Origin: Kiritimatiellia bacterium
GTDB lineage: Bacteria > Verrucomicrobiota > Kiritimatiellia > RFP12 > UBA1067
Direction: 5' to 3'
Length of the DNA: 64,000 nucleotides
NCBI GenBank assembly: GCA_017405115.1
Contig: JAFRBA010000056.1
Coordinates: forward strand, 1-64,000
Positions 1-8,000 of this stretch are shown in pieces. The first letter of the stretch is position 1. The number at the start of each line of letters is the position of its first letter. Position numbers and translations under genes: made by a program. The notes under the pieces were generated by a model. That model was not told the origin of the DNA and did no database searches. It saw nothing but the letters and a program-made list of their open reading frames with translations.

Positions 1-2
1 AC

Positions 3-239
3 ATGCTTCGCGCCCAGCTCTACGAGTACTACGAGGACCAGAAGCGGGCGGAGATGGACCGCTTCTACGGCGCGAAGAGCGAGAACGGCTGGGGCAGCCA
101 GATCCGCAGCTACGTGTTCTGCCCGTACACGATGGTCAAGGACCTCCGCACCGAGTATGAGACAAGCGACGTGAACGGCGTGATGGACGGGCACATCCAG
201 CCGTTCATAGAAGCATGGCTGCAGATGAAGGCCAAGTAG
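3..239 (+). CDS. prfB: Peptide chain release factor 2, C-terminal end (cut by left edge)
   Basis: Only the last 78 residues lie in the window; the frame is open to the left edge, so the methionine at base 3 is internal. The sequence [18 protein letters not shown], then a [22 protein letters not shown] end, is the conserved C-terminus of RF2, which recognises UGA and UAA stop codons and triggers peptide release on the ribosome. The GGQ catalytic motif and any programmed +1 frameshift site would lie outside the window. RF1 is less likely because this ending ([11 protein letters not shown] followed by a DGxIxPFIEA segment) is RF2-like. Confidence 0.93.
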   Translation: MLRAQLYEYYEDQKRAEMDRFYGAKSENGWGSQIRSYVFCPYTMVKDLRTEYETSDVNGVMDGHIQPFIEAWLQMKAK

Positions 240-255
240 CCGGGCGAGTGGGGAC

Positions 256-588
256 ATGGCGTTCGAGAACGGAGTGAACTGGCAGCCGCTGGACCCCGAA
301 AAGCGAGGGCGCCACGAGACTTTCGCGTCCGCCGTGGACGCGGCGGTCAAGGACATGCTGACCGAGCACAATCCGTTCTTCGACTCCCTTGTCGACGACT
401 GGAAGTCTCTCTTCCCAACGCTGCCGGCCACGCCCGGCAGGTACGAGGACGGCAAGATATTCGTCTATGTGCGCAATGCGGCGACGTCGTACATGGTGCG
501 TCCGAAGCTTCGGGCGGTCGCCGCGCGGCTGGCGAGGCTTCCCGGCGCCCCAAAGCGGATAAACCTGCGGCTGGAGATCCATGCCTAG
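256..588 (+). CDS. DciA-like (DUF721) protein
   Basis: A 110-residue cytoplasmic protein starting 16 bases after the prfB stop. After a helical N-terminus, residues about 45-105 follow the DUF721/DciA pattern: a W followed by a short hydrophobic turn, a P-rich turn (TLPATPG), a strand DGKIFVYVRNAATSYMV, then a helix and a final strand ending in RINLRLEIH. DciA proteins help load the replicative helicase in bacteria lacking DnaC. The N-terminus is short for the family and the match is by pattern only. Its 3' end overlaps the next gene by 8 bases, implying translational coupling. Confidence 0.6.
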   Translation: MAFENGVNWQPLDPEKRGRHETFASAVDAAVKDMLTEHNPFFDSLVDDWKSLFPTLPATPGRYEDGKIFVYVRNAATSYMVRPKLRAVAARLARLPGAPKRINLRLEIHA

Positions 589-2056
589 CGGAATCCTCGT
601 AGCTTCGGCGGCGGTCGTCGCCGCGGTCTTCTCGCGTCCGATGGAGCGCGTCTCCACGATGGACCCGCCGATGGCGCAGAGCATATACGACTCGCACGCG
701 ATCATGCTGGTGTTCGAGTCGCCCCTCTCGGTAGACTACCGGGCCCGCCCCTATCGGCTGGCGCCCGGATACTGTGACCTTCCCAAGATCGGCGACGACG
801 GCCTCGTGTACGAATTCCGCGCGCTGCACGGCCCCGCAAGGGCGGTTGTCGCTTCGCTCAAGCGGCTCGCCGACCCGGCGCTCACCTCGCCGAACGCATG
901 GATGACGAAGGAGATCGAGTCCGTGCGGGAGAAGGACGCGCAGACGGTCGAGATACGGCTGCGGCGGCGCACGCACTACTTCCCGTGGCTTATGGCGATG
1001 GCGCCGGCGGCCGTGGTCGGAGAGGGCGGGGAGGGCACCGGGCCATACCGCCTCGCGTCGTGGAGAAAGAACCACGAGATGGTGTTCGAGCGGAGGCATC
1101 CATCCCCCGGCGGATTCGACAGGATACGCTACCTCGTGATAGACGACATGAGCACGCAGTGGCTGATGTTCCTGAAGGGCGAGATCGACTTCCTCGGGGA
1201 GGTTTCGCGCGACAACTGGGATTCCGTCGTCGGCGCGGACGGGCGGCTCCTGCCGGAGCTGTCCGCCCTCGGGGTGCGACTGCACACGACTTCTTCGCTG
1301 GACGTCCTGTACGTCGGCATAAACATGCGCGACAAGGTGCTTGGCGGGAACAAGCGCCTGAGGCAGGCGCTCAACGCGGCCTTCGACTACCCAGCATGGG
1401 AGAGGTTCTACAACGGCCGCATACGCCCTTGCGACGGCCCCGTTCCGCCAGGCGTCGCGGGCAAGGTCGAGACCCCGTTCCGCTACGGCTACGACCCTGA
1501 CCTGGCGAAGCGCCTGCTGTCGGAGGCCGGCTACCCTGGCGGCGTGGATCCGGCCACGGGACGCCGCCTCGTGCTGACGCTCACGATCGGGCGCCCGACG
1601 CAGGAGAGCCGCGAGGCGGGCGAACTTATGGCGGCGTTCTACGACCGCGTCGGCATCAAGCTTGAGCTGCAGTACTTCACGTGGGACGCCTTTCTGAAGG
1701 CGGTGAACGAGGGACATGTGCAGATGTACCGGATAGGGTGGGTCGCCGACTACCCCGACGCGCAGAACTTCCTGCAGCTGTTCTGCTCGCGCAACTCGAG
1801 CCCTGGGCCGAACCACTCCAACTATTCGAACCCGGAGTTCGACCGCGAATACGACGCCGCCCTTAACGCGGCGGACGAGGAGTCGCGCAACGAGCACTGG
1901 AGAAGGTGCCAGGAGATAGTGCGCGAGGACTGTCCGTGGATATTCACCCACTTCAATAAGAGCCATTCGCTGATGCGTTCGCGCGTGGGGGGCTACGTCC
2001 CATCGAGCTTCCCATACGGGCAGGAGCGGTACTACACGGCAAAGGAGAGCCGATGA
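581..2056 (+). CDS. Family 5 extracellular solute-binding protein (peptide/nickel type)
   Basis: 491 residues with a short hydrophobic N-terminus (SGILVASAAVVAAVFS) that could act as a signal peptide; I see no clear lipobox. The body follows SBP family 5 (DppA/OppA): an early YDSHAIMLVFESPL segment, a middle GTGPYRLASWRKNHEMVFER block, the family hallmark region LRQALNAAFDYPAWERFYNGR, and a late EYDAALNAADEESRN region. Such proteins deliver oligopeptides or similar solutes to an ABC transporter, but no permease or ATPase gene is adjacent, so it may serve a distant transporter. It overlaps its neighbour on both sides (8 and 4 bases). Confidence 0.85.
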   Translation: MPSGILVASAAVVAAVFSRPMERVSTMDPPMAQSIYDSHAIMLVFESPLSVDYRARPYRLAPGYCDLPKIGDDGLVYEFRALHGPARAVVASLKRLADPALTSPNAWMTKEIESVREKDAQTVEIRLRRRTHYFPWLMAMAPAAVVGEGGEGTGPYRLASWRKNHEMVFERRHPSPGGFDRIRYLVIDDMSTQWLMFLKGEIDFLGEVSRDNWDSVVGADGRLLPELSALGVRLHTTSSLDVLYVGINMRDKVLGGNKRLRQALNAAFDYPAWERFYNGRIRPCDGPVPPGVAGKVETPFRYGYDPDLAKRLLSEAGYPGGVDPATGRRLVLTLTIGRPTQESREAGELMAAFYDRVGIKLELQYFTWDAFLKAVNEGHVQMYRIGWVADYPDAQNFLQLFCSRNSSPGPNHSNYSNPEFDREYDAALNAADEESRNEHWRRCQEIVREDCPWIFTHFNKSHSLMRSRVGGYVPSSFPYGQERYYTAKESR

Positions 2057-2580
2057 GCACACTTTACATCGACCGATCGGTCCGAGACGACAGCCGCGGC
2101 GACTGGGTCGAGTCGCTTGACCTCGACGGCGTCGACCGAATCGTCGTAGGCACGGGGCCGGGGTCGTTTGCGGGAATCCGCTCGGCGCTGGCGTTCGCGC
2201 AGGGCTACGCGCTGGGCCGCCCGTCCTGCGAGGTGCTCGGGCTTCCCTCGGCCTGCGCTCTAGCCGGCGAAGGGCCGCTGGCGGTCGTCGGGGACGCCCG
2301 CCGCGGACGGTTCTGGATCGCGCTGTTCGACGGATTCCGCATGGAGCGCGAAGTGTTCCAGGTCGCCTTGGACGGACTCTCTTCGGCGGTTCCCGCCGGC
2401 CACATGGTGACGACGCCCGACGCCGACAGGATCGACGAACTGCTGCGCGGCCTGTTCGGAAGCCGCTACGTTGGAGGGCGGACGCCGACATCCGACGGAC
2501 TCAGGCGCTTCGCCGAGGCGAACCCCGCGGTCCTGCGTCCCGAGCCACTGCCCCTCTACCTCAGCCCTGCGGTCCGCTGA
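2053..2580 (+). CDS. tsaB: tRNA threonylcarbamoyladenosine biosynthesis protein TsaB, compact form
   Basis: 175 residues; the start codon overlaps the previous stop (ATGA). The hallmark RIVVGTGPGSFAGIRSALAF (residues about 36-55) followed by GYALGRPSCEVLGLPSACAL and then DARRGRFWIALF identifies TsaB, the scaffold partner of TsaD in making t6A37 on ANN-decoding tRNAs. It is shorter than usual (about 220 residues). The first strand TLYIDRS is present, but roughly 35 residues normally lying between it and the GPGSF motif are missing, so the N-terminal lobe is reduced. Otherwise the protein looks intact. Confidence 0.88.
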   Translation: MSTLYIDRSVRDDSRGDWVESLDLDGVDRIVVGTGPGSFAGIRSALAFAQGYALGRPSCEVLGLPSACALAGEGPLAVVGDARRGRFWIALFDGFRMEREVFQVALDGLSSAVPAGHMVTTPDADRIDELLRGLFGSRYVGGRTPTSDGLRRFAEANPAVLRPEPLPLYLSPAVR

Positions 2581-2590
2581 CGCCGCCCTG

Positions 2591-2605
2591 TCGGCTAATC
2601 GCCGA
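2591..2605. terminator. Short hairpin between convergent genes
   Basis: TCGGC-TAATC-GCCGA forms a 5-bp stem in the 35-base gap between tsaB and the oppositely oriented regulator, followed by a weakly T-rich stretch. It could act as a weak bidirectional terminator; the stem is short, so confidence is low. Confidence 0.3.
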
Positions 2606-2615
2606 TTGGTTGATT

Positions 2616-3740
2616 TCAGCTCTGCCTTCGTCGCCATGCCGCGGGCGTGGTTCCGACCTGCCTGCGGAACGTCGCGACGAGATAGGCTGCGTTGCAGAAA
2701 CCCGTCATCGCGGCGATGCCGTCGAGAGGGATGTCGGTGTCCTCCAGGAGTTTCTTCACGCGCTCGATGCGCTGCCGCTTGATTTCGGCTCCCACCGACG
2801 TCTTTATCTCCTTTCTGAACAGCTCGTCGAGCACATTGCGCTTGATTCCGAGCGCCTGCGTGATCTCCTGTGCGCCGAATGGGCGCGAGAGGTTGTCGGC
2901 GATGAACTTGAGGGCTTCGCGGCAGCGCGGGTCCGAGGCGGCGAGCAGGTCTGTCGACTTGCGGGGGATTATGCCCGTGGGCTGGATCAGGATCGCTTTT
3001 TTCGGGGCCTTTCCCCCGTTCATCAGGCGATCCAGCAAGGCGGCGGCCGCGAATCCTCCGCGCTCCATGTTCTGCTCGATGTTGGAGATCGGGATGGGCT
3101 GTCGCTCGCAGAGCCGGAAGTCGTTTCCGATGGCCAGGATGGATACGTCTTCCGGTATGGAATAGCCTGTGTCAAGGCATGCGTTGAGAAACCTTGCGGC
3201 GTCGGACTCGTCGTAGGCCAGCACCCCTAGCGGCAGTATGGTCTTGGAGAGCTTGCCCTTAAGCCATTCGAGGAAGTTCTGCCAGTTGCATCTGCGGTTG
3301 TAGGTCCAGTCGTACACGGTCGCGTGGCCGGCCAGGGTCTTTTCCAGCGCGAATCGGCGAAGGTCGTGTACGTGGCCGGTTCCAGTCGAGAACCAGGCGA
3401 CCTGTCGGAAGTTCCTTTCCGTGAAGTGCTTTGCGGCCATTCGCCCGACGGCCTCGTGGTCGTTCGCGACGCGAGGCATGGCGACGTTCGGCATGTTGAC
3501 GACCATGTCCACCACGGGGATGCCTCTTCTGCGAAGCGACCGCACGGCCTCCAGCATCCGGGCGTCGTCCCTGAGCGTGACGAGCGCCCCGTCGCCGCGC
3601 CAGAGGTTTGCTCCGTACGCAAACCGCTCTTCCACCGTCAGGAACCATCCGTGCGACTGGGCAAAGCGAGCGATGCCCGCGAACCTGAGGTCGCTCATGG
3701 GCTGCATCATCACGAGTACGTGCTTCGACTTTTTGTTCAT
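2616..3740 (-). CDS. XylR-type transcriptional regulator (LacI-like sensor + AraC-type HTH)
   Basis: 374 residues from the start chosen here (MNKKSKHV). Residues about 8-265 form a LacI-family periplasmic-binding-like sensor (MQPMSDLRFAGIARFAQSHG, MPRVANDHEAVGRMAAKHF, then GVLAYDESDAARFLNACLD). Residues about 272-372 are a two-helix-turn-helix AraC domain ending CNAAYLVATFRRQVGTTPAAW. This is the XylR arrangement, which senses a sugar and activates catabolic genes. An upstream ATG at 3758 would put the -10-like box at 3749-3754 inside the gene, so 3740 is preferred. It is divergent from the transporter at 3828 and likely controls it and the P1 unit through the paired element described at 3765-3796 and 8889-8920. 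Confidence 0.85.
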   Translation of the reverse strand: MNKKSKHVLVMMQPMSDLRFAGIARFAQSHGWFLTVEERFAYGANLWRGDGALVTLRDDARMLEAVRSLRRRGIPVVDMVVNMPNVAMPRVANDHEAVGRMAAKHFTERNFRQVAWFSTGTGHVHDLRRFALEKTLAGHATVYDWTYNRRCNWQNFLEWLKGKLSKTILPLGVLAYDESDAARFLNACLDTGYSIPEDVSILAIGNDFRLCERQPIPISNIEQNMERGGFAAAALLDRLMNGGKAPKKAILIQPTGIIPRKSTDLLAASDPRCREALKFIADNLSRPFGAQEITQALGIKRNVLDELFRKEIKTSVGAEIKRQRIERVKKLLEDTDIPLDGIAAMTGFCNAAYLVATFRRQVGTTPAAWRRRQS

Positions 3741-3748
3741 CGGTGCGT

Positions 3749-3754
3749 AGTTTA
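3749..3754 (-). promoter_or_regulatory. -10-like box of the locus I regulator (putative leaderless start)
   Basis: On the - strand TGG-TAAACT sits 8 bases before the ATG at 3740. The layout matches TGG-TACAAT, also 8 bases before the ATG, at the AraC regulator of 62485. The match to TATAAT is 4 of 6, but the extended TG is present. Confidence 0.45.
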
Positions 3755-3764
3755 CCATGAAACG

Positions 3765-3796
3765 TGATATTCTGCAATGGCGAAATGATATTATCT
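3765..3796 (+). promoter_or_regulatory. Putative operator: two TGATATT half-sites 21 bp apart
   Basis: TGATATT occurs at 3765-3771 and again at 3786-3792, two helical turns apart, the typical arrangement of AraC-family binding sites. The 32-base element matches the one at 8889-8920 at 24 of 32 positions, and the preceding ACCATG is also shared at the same offset. In both cases exactly 27 bases separate the element from the TATAAT box. The site lies between the divergent regulator (2616-3740) and transporter genes, so it may control both. Confidence 0.7.
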
Positions 3797-3820
3797 GTTT
3801 CCTTGTAGTCCCGCCTGTTA

Positions 3821-3829
3821 TGGTATAAT
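3821..3829 (+). promoter_or_regulatory. Extended -10 promoter TGG-TATAAT for the transporter unit
   Basis: A perfect TATAAT (3824-3829) with an upstream TG. It overlaps the ATG at 3828-3830, so transcription would begin near 3836, after that codon. A TTGTAG at 3803-3808 is a poor, short-spaced -35. Confidence 0.7.
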
Positions 3830-5090
3830 GATCGATGCAGTGACGGATACTACGAGTTTCAGGCGTTGGCAGATGCGCACGCTAGTGTGCAGCATGCTCG
3901 GCTACGCGGCGTTCTACCTCATAAGGAAGAACCTGTCCGTGGCTTTGCCGTACATTGAGTCCGACCTCGGGATATCCAAGTCCGACCTCGGCCTTTTCCT
4001 CACTCTGCACGGCCTTCTCTACGGGATTTCGCGTTTTGTCAACGGCTTTGTCGCCGACCGGGTGAACGCCCGGATCTTCATGGTGACCGGCCTTGTGCTG
4101 TCGGCGATCATGAACTTCGCCTTCGGCTGCTCGTCGCTCGCCGTCTGTCTTGGGATCGCCTGGGTGCTGAACGGGTGGACGCAGGGCATGGGGCAGCCGC
4201 CGTGCATACGTCTGCTGTCGCACTGGATACCGCCCAAGGAGCTGGCCACGAAGATGAGCGTCTGGAACGCGTCTCATTCGATTGGCGCCAGCCTGGTGGT
4301 CGTCCTCTGCGGCTGGCTGGTTGCCTTTGGCTGGCGGTTGTGCTTCTTCGTGCCGGCCGCGCTCGCGCTTGGCTTCGCGGCGTTCACGTGGCTTGCGATA
4401 CGCGACACGCCGTCGTCCGTCGGGCTTCCCGAGCTTGGCGAGCGCGAGGTTCGGGAGAAGACCGAGCTGAAGGGGCCGGAATACCGCGCACTGCTCATGA
4501 AGTGCGTATTCCGCAATCCGGCGATATGGTTCATCGCGCTTGCGAACTTCTTCGTCTACCTGGTGCGGTACGGCATTCTCGACTGGGGGCCGACGATGCT
4601 GAAGGAGCACAAGGGGCTTACGATAGTCCAGGCGAGCTGGCTTGTCGCGGCCTTCGAGATCGCGGGCATCCTCGGCACGATCGTCGCGGGGTGGGCGTCG
4701 GACAGGTTCCTGGCCGGGCGGACTCCACGCACGTGCGTCATCGGGATGGGCCTCACCGCCCTGTCCGTGGGGGCATTCTGCCTGCTGCCGTCGACGGCTC
4801 CGCTGTGGCTCTCGGCATCGCTTCTTGTGCTCGCGGGCTTCTTCATCTATGGTCCTCAGGCATTGGTGGGCATCGCGGCGGTCAACCTCGCCACGCGCCG
4901 CACGGCGGCTGTTGCCTGCGGGCTTACGGGCATATGGGGGTATCTTTCGACCATAGTGTCGGGCTGGGGGATCGGCTATCTTGCTCAGCACTACGGATGG
5001 CTTTCGGTTCTATATGTCCTCGCCGCCGCGTCGGTCGCGGGCCTGCTGCTCTTCGCCTGCGCGTGGGGGGAGAAGGCGGACAACTACTGA
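3828..5090 (+). CDS. MFS organophosphate:phosphate antiporter-like transporter (GlpT/UhpT family)
   Basis: Up to 420 residues with about 12 hydrophobic segments. FRRWQMRTLVCSMLGYAAFY followed by LIRKNLSVALPYI, then SDLGLFLTLHGLLYGISRFV, is characteristic of the OPA family (GlpT, UhpT, UhpC), which exchange sugar phosphates or related anions for phosphate across the inner membrane. The ATG at 3828 overlaps the promoter -10 box, so the true start may be GTG at 3840, just before the conserved RRWQ segment. It heads the unit with the class II aldolase, fitting uptake of a phosphorylated or acidic sugar. UhpC-like sensing is another possibility. Confidence 0.85.
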   Translation: MIDAVTDTTSFRRWQMRTLVCSMLGYAAFYLIRKNLSVALPYIESDLGISKSDLGLFLTLHGLLYGISRFVNGFVADRVNARIFMVTGLVLSAIMNFAFGCSSLAVCLGIAWVLNGWTQGMGQPPCIRLLSHWIPPKELATKMSVWNASHSIGASLVVVLCGWLVAFGWRLCFFVPAALALGFAAFTWLAIRDTPSSVGLPELGEREVREKTELKGPEYRALLMKCVFRNPAIWFIALANFFVYLVRYGILDWGPTMLKEHKGLTIVQASWLVAAFEIAGILGTIVAGWASDRFLAGRTPRTCVIGMGLTALSVGAFCLLPSTAPLWLSASLLVLAGFFIYGPQALVGIAAVNLATRRTAAVACGLTGIWGYLSTIVSGWGIGYLAQHYGWLSVLYVLAAASVAGLLLFACAWGEKADNY

Positions 5091-5154
5091 GGGAACAGGG
5101 AACAGGAAACAGGGAACAGGGAAGAAGTAAGAAGGAAAAGGAAGGAGAGAGTAA
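5091..5154 (+). repeat. Four tandem GGGAACA heptamers in a polypurine leader
   Basis: Bases 5091-5118 are four 7-bp units (GGGAACA, GGGAACA, GGAAACA, GGGAACA), followed by an almost pure purine stretch up to the aldolase ATG. The distal part resembles the purine leader before the gene at 12341. It supplies the Shine-Dalgarno region (GGAGAGAG). Confidence 0.75.
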
Positions 5155-6006
5155 ATGCTGGTAAACATGAAGGAGATGCTTGCGGCGGCCCAGAGCGGCC
5201 ACTACGCCGTAGGACTTTTCAACACGCCCGACCTGGACATGATGCAGGGTGTCATCGAGGCGGCGGAGGCGAAGAACGCCCCGGTGATCATAGGTCCCGC
5301 CGAAGTGCAGCTTCCCTATGGCTCGCTCGCCCACACGGCTGCGGCGCAGGTCGCGGCGGCGCGGCGCGCCAAGGTTCCGGTGTGCCTGCACTTCGACCAC
5401 GGCTACTCGTTCTCCTGCTGCGTGGAGGCCATGCAGCTCGGCTACACGTCGATCATGTACGACGCCTCGATGAAGGACTTCGAGACCAACATCTCCGAGA
5501 CCGCCGAGATGGTGAAGTTCGCCCACGCGATGGGGATCACCGTCGAGGGCGAGGTGGGGCATGTCGGCCGCCACGGGCTCTCGGCCGCCGAGGCGAGCGA
5601 GGAGGGCGACTGCGACGACTGCACGACCGCGGCGGACGCCGCGCGCTTCTGCGCCGAGAGCGGCGTGGACGCCCTTGCCGTCGCCATAGGCACGGTGCAC
5701 GGCGTCTACAAGTCGAAGCCGAACCTCAACATCGCGCGCCTCGCGGAAATCCGCAAGGCCACTGACTGCCCGCTCGTCCTGCACGGCGGGAGCGGGCTTT
5801 CCGTGGACGACTTCAAGGCGACTGTCCGTGAGGGGATCGCCAAGGTCAACTACTTCACCGACCTCTCCATCGCCGCCGACAAGGCCGCCAAGGAGGCGTT
5901 CGCCGCAGGCAAGACGTATCTCGACGTCCGCAACTGCCGCGTCGCGGCGATACGCGCCCTCGTCGAGGAGAAGATGGAGCTCTTCGGCTGCGCAGGAAGG
6001 GCATGA
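5155..6006 (+). CDS. Class II (zinc) fructose-bisphosphate/tagatose-bisphosphate aldolase
   Basis: 283 residues, the usual length of KbaY/GatY-type enzymes. Key features: LHFDHGY at residues 78-84 (catalytic Asp81, zinc ligand His82), VEGEVGHVG near 130-138, IGTVHGVY with zinc ligand His182, and PLVLHGGSGL with zinc ligand His210. The enzyme cleaves a ketose-1,6-bisphosphate to dihydroxyacetone phosphate and an aldehyde phosphate. It is the only cytoplasmic sugar-catabolic enzyme in locus I, between a transporter and exported hydrolases, so it probably handles the locus's sugar rather than central glycolysis. Fructose versus tagatose substrate cannot be decided from sequence. Confidence 0.93.
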   Translation: MLVNMKEMLAAAQSGHYAVGLFNTPDLDMMQGVIEAAEAKNAPVIIGPAEVQLPYGSLAHTAAAQVAAARRAKVPVCLHFDHGYSFSCCVEAMQLGYTSIMYDASMKDFETNISETAEMVKFAHAMGITVEGEVGHVGRHGLSAAEASEEGDCDDCTTAADAARFCAESGVDALAVAIGTVHGVYKSKPNLNIARLAEIRKATDCPLVLHGGSGLSVDDFKATVREGIAKVNYFTDLSIAADKAAKEAFAAGKTYLDVRNCRVAAIRALVEEKMELFGCAGRA

Positions 6007-6062
6007 GCGGGGAGTTGAAAGTGGAGTGGTGGTGAAACAACTAGCGAGGAGGAATGCAACGC

Positions 6063-7988
6063 ATGAAAAACCGTAGAACATTGAAGGCGTCTTTTGTCGT
6101 CTTGGTTGTCTGCTCGTCTGCATCGCCGTCTGTCGCGGCGGACTTCCCGACTGGCGGTTCGGCGGCAGTCGTCGACTTTCCAGGCGTCTACACGGCGAGC
6201 GGCGACGTGACGTATCCGTCGTTCAAGATAGGCTCGACGGCCGCGACGGGCGACTATGTCTTCGACCTCACGAACGGACTCGGCGCGGCGTATGCCGTGA
6301 CGCTGACCGGGTCGGGCAGCAATGTCATGTCCTTCTGGTCGCCGAACAGTGCGACGGAGGTGTCGTCCGCGACCCTGAGAGGAGGAACGTGGAACTTCAC
6401 GGGCGCAGATCCCAAGTTCAATCAAGACGGCAGCAACGGTCCGTGGCACTGCTTTACGCTCGACGGAACGACTGTCACGGGCAGCGGGCTCACTTTCTAC
6501 TGCGCCGGGCGGTCAGGCGACCATGATTCGCGGACCATCCTCACCAACGGGGCGTCGCTGTCTGTGAAGAATCTCTACCTGACTGGATACGGCGGCGCGT
6601 CGAGGGCTTCGCTGGAAGTGACGGACGGTTCGACCATCACCGTGGGCAATGCAGTGGGCACGGACAGCGGCAATACGGAGAACGCCCCGCTCGGATTGCG
6701 CATCCGCGTCGACGGCGCGGGTTCGTCCATTACCACGGCTGGCGGAACGACCATCGGATCCGGCCAGCAGGACATAGGCCTTGAAATACTCAACGGGGCG
6801 ACGTACGACGCCACCGGCAAGGGCGTCAGTCTCGCAAACGGCAGATACTCCGCAGACTGCCACCTGCTCGTCTCCAACGATGCAAGTCTCGTTTGCGCTA
6901 TGCTCAGCGTCGGGTCGTTCAACAACGTAACATCCCCGCAGTACCCCTCTACCCACGGCAATACGGTTTGCATCGCCGATGGTGCCACGCTGACCGTGGA
7001 CAACCTGTACTTCGGCTGTGCATACCAGACGTCGGGCTCGTCGAACAACGTATTCGAGGTCAGCAACGCCAACTTCACCTGCAAAAGCATGATGACGCTG
7101 TATGGATCGAACTGCACGGACAATGTGATGAGGTTCGTCGGCGCGGACTCGGTCGTGTCTATCTCCGACAACTTCAAGGCGCTTGTCACGCGGGCGTCGG
7201 CTAAGATCGACAATGTCAATGTGGATTTGGGCTGCGGCGCGAGAAACGTGCTTGAAATCGACGGTGCGACGTGGAACTCCAGGAACAACTTCCGCATCGG
7301 GGACGGCGTCGAGAACGAGATACGCGTCGTAAACGGCGGAAAGATCGACTTCGATCACTTTGGCCAGTACACTTTTACAGCAGGGGCGAAGGACAGCAAT
7401 AACGGTCCGTTCGTGTACCACGGGGACAAGCTTTTCGTCGGCGACAGAGCGGAGCTTTCGGCCTTTCAGGTGCTCCTGACGGGCGACGGCGACAGAATGG
7501 TCGTCTCCAACGGAACGGTGCGCGCAACGAAGACAGACACAGCCTGGAACAATGCCGGCGTCATACTGTCGTACATTGCCGAGAACTACGGCTACAGGGG
7601 AACGAACAACGTCGTGACGCTTCAGGGCGATTCGCCGCTCATCGAGTCTGCGGGAGCGATAACGCTGCGCTCGAACTTGCGCATCGAGTTCGACATCCCC
7701 TCCGGCGGGTACCGCGAAGGGCACGTGCCCATGCAGGCTCCAGTGTTCCGTTTTGACCTGGGAAAGGCGGTCTTGGTGCCGAACGTGGAAGAGTTCCGCG
7801 AGTCTCTGACGTCAAAGACGAGCGTAACGCTCGTCCAGGCGACGACGACGCTCAACGCCGGCACAGTCATAGCCGACTCGAACGCCGTCGCGCCGGAAGG
7901 CTGCGAGTTCTCCGTCGGCACGGACAGCCGCAGCATCGTGCTGACCGTCAAGCCGCCGAAGCGGGGCTTCATGTTGTTGTTTAGGTAA
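6063..7988 (+). CDS. Exported beta-helix / passenger-like repeat protein
   Basis: 641 residues with a classic signal peptide (MKNRRTLKASFVVLVV, then a small-residue region and AVAA-type cleavage before DFPTGG). An ATG at 6054 is only one base from the GAGGAGG ribosome site, so 6063 (10 bases away) is preferred. The rest is rich in G, S, T, N and V with recurring short units (TVTGSGLTFYCAG, NGASLSVKNLYL, GATLTVDNLYFG, GTVRATKTD), typical of right-handed beta-helices. No catalytic motif is evident. It ends in RGFMLLFR, resembling the end of the larger protein at 37670. Likely an extracellular surface or adhesion protein; function unknown. Confidence 0.75.
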   Translation: MKNRRTLKASFVVLVVCSSASPSVAADFPTGGSAAVVDFPGVYTASGDVTYPSFKIGSTAATGDYVFDLTNGLGAAYAVTLTGSGSNVMSFWSPNSATEVSSATLRGGTWNFTGADPKFNQDGSNGPWHCFTLDGTTVTGSGLTFYCAGRSGDHDSRTILTNGASLSVKNLYLTGYGGASRASLEVTDGSTITVGNAVGTDSGNTENAPLGLRIRVDGAGSSITTAGGTTIGSGQQDIGLEILNGATYDATGKGVSLANGRYSADCHLLVSNDASLVCAMLSVGSFNNVTSPQYPSTHGNTVCIADGATLTVDNLYFGCAYQTSGSSNNVFEVSNANFTCKSMMTLYGSNCTDNVMRFVGADSVVSISDNFKALVTRASAKIDNVNVDLGCGARNVLEIDGATWNSRNNFRIGDGVENEIRVVNGGKIDFDHFGQYTFTAGAKDSNNGPFVYHGDKLFVGDRAELSAFQVLLTGDGDRMVVSNGTVRATKTDTAWNNAGVILSYIAENYGYRGTNNVVTLQGDSPLIESAGAITLRSNLRIEFDIPSGGYREGHVPMQAPVFRFDLGKAVLVPNVEEFRESLTSKTSVTLVQATTTLNAGTVIADSNAVAPEGCEFSVGTDSRSIVLTVKPPKRGFMLLFR

Positions 7989-8000
7989 GGGAGGCGTGAA

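Noticed and set aside
3..239. Programmed +1 frameshift of RF2
   Set aside because: The known site lies near the gene's start, which is outside the window.
347..2491. A 714-codon open frame on the - strand opposite the solute-binding protein and tsaB
   Set aside because: It is a GC-rich mirror of well-supported + strand genes; its product is arginine- and proline-rich with no motif, and similar long antisense frames lie opposite P1 and P2.
5091..5122. Heptamer repeats considered as a CRISPR array
   Set aside because: Units are 7 bp, contiguous and purine-only, with no spacers and no cas genes.
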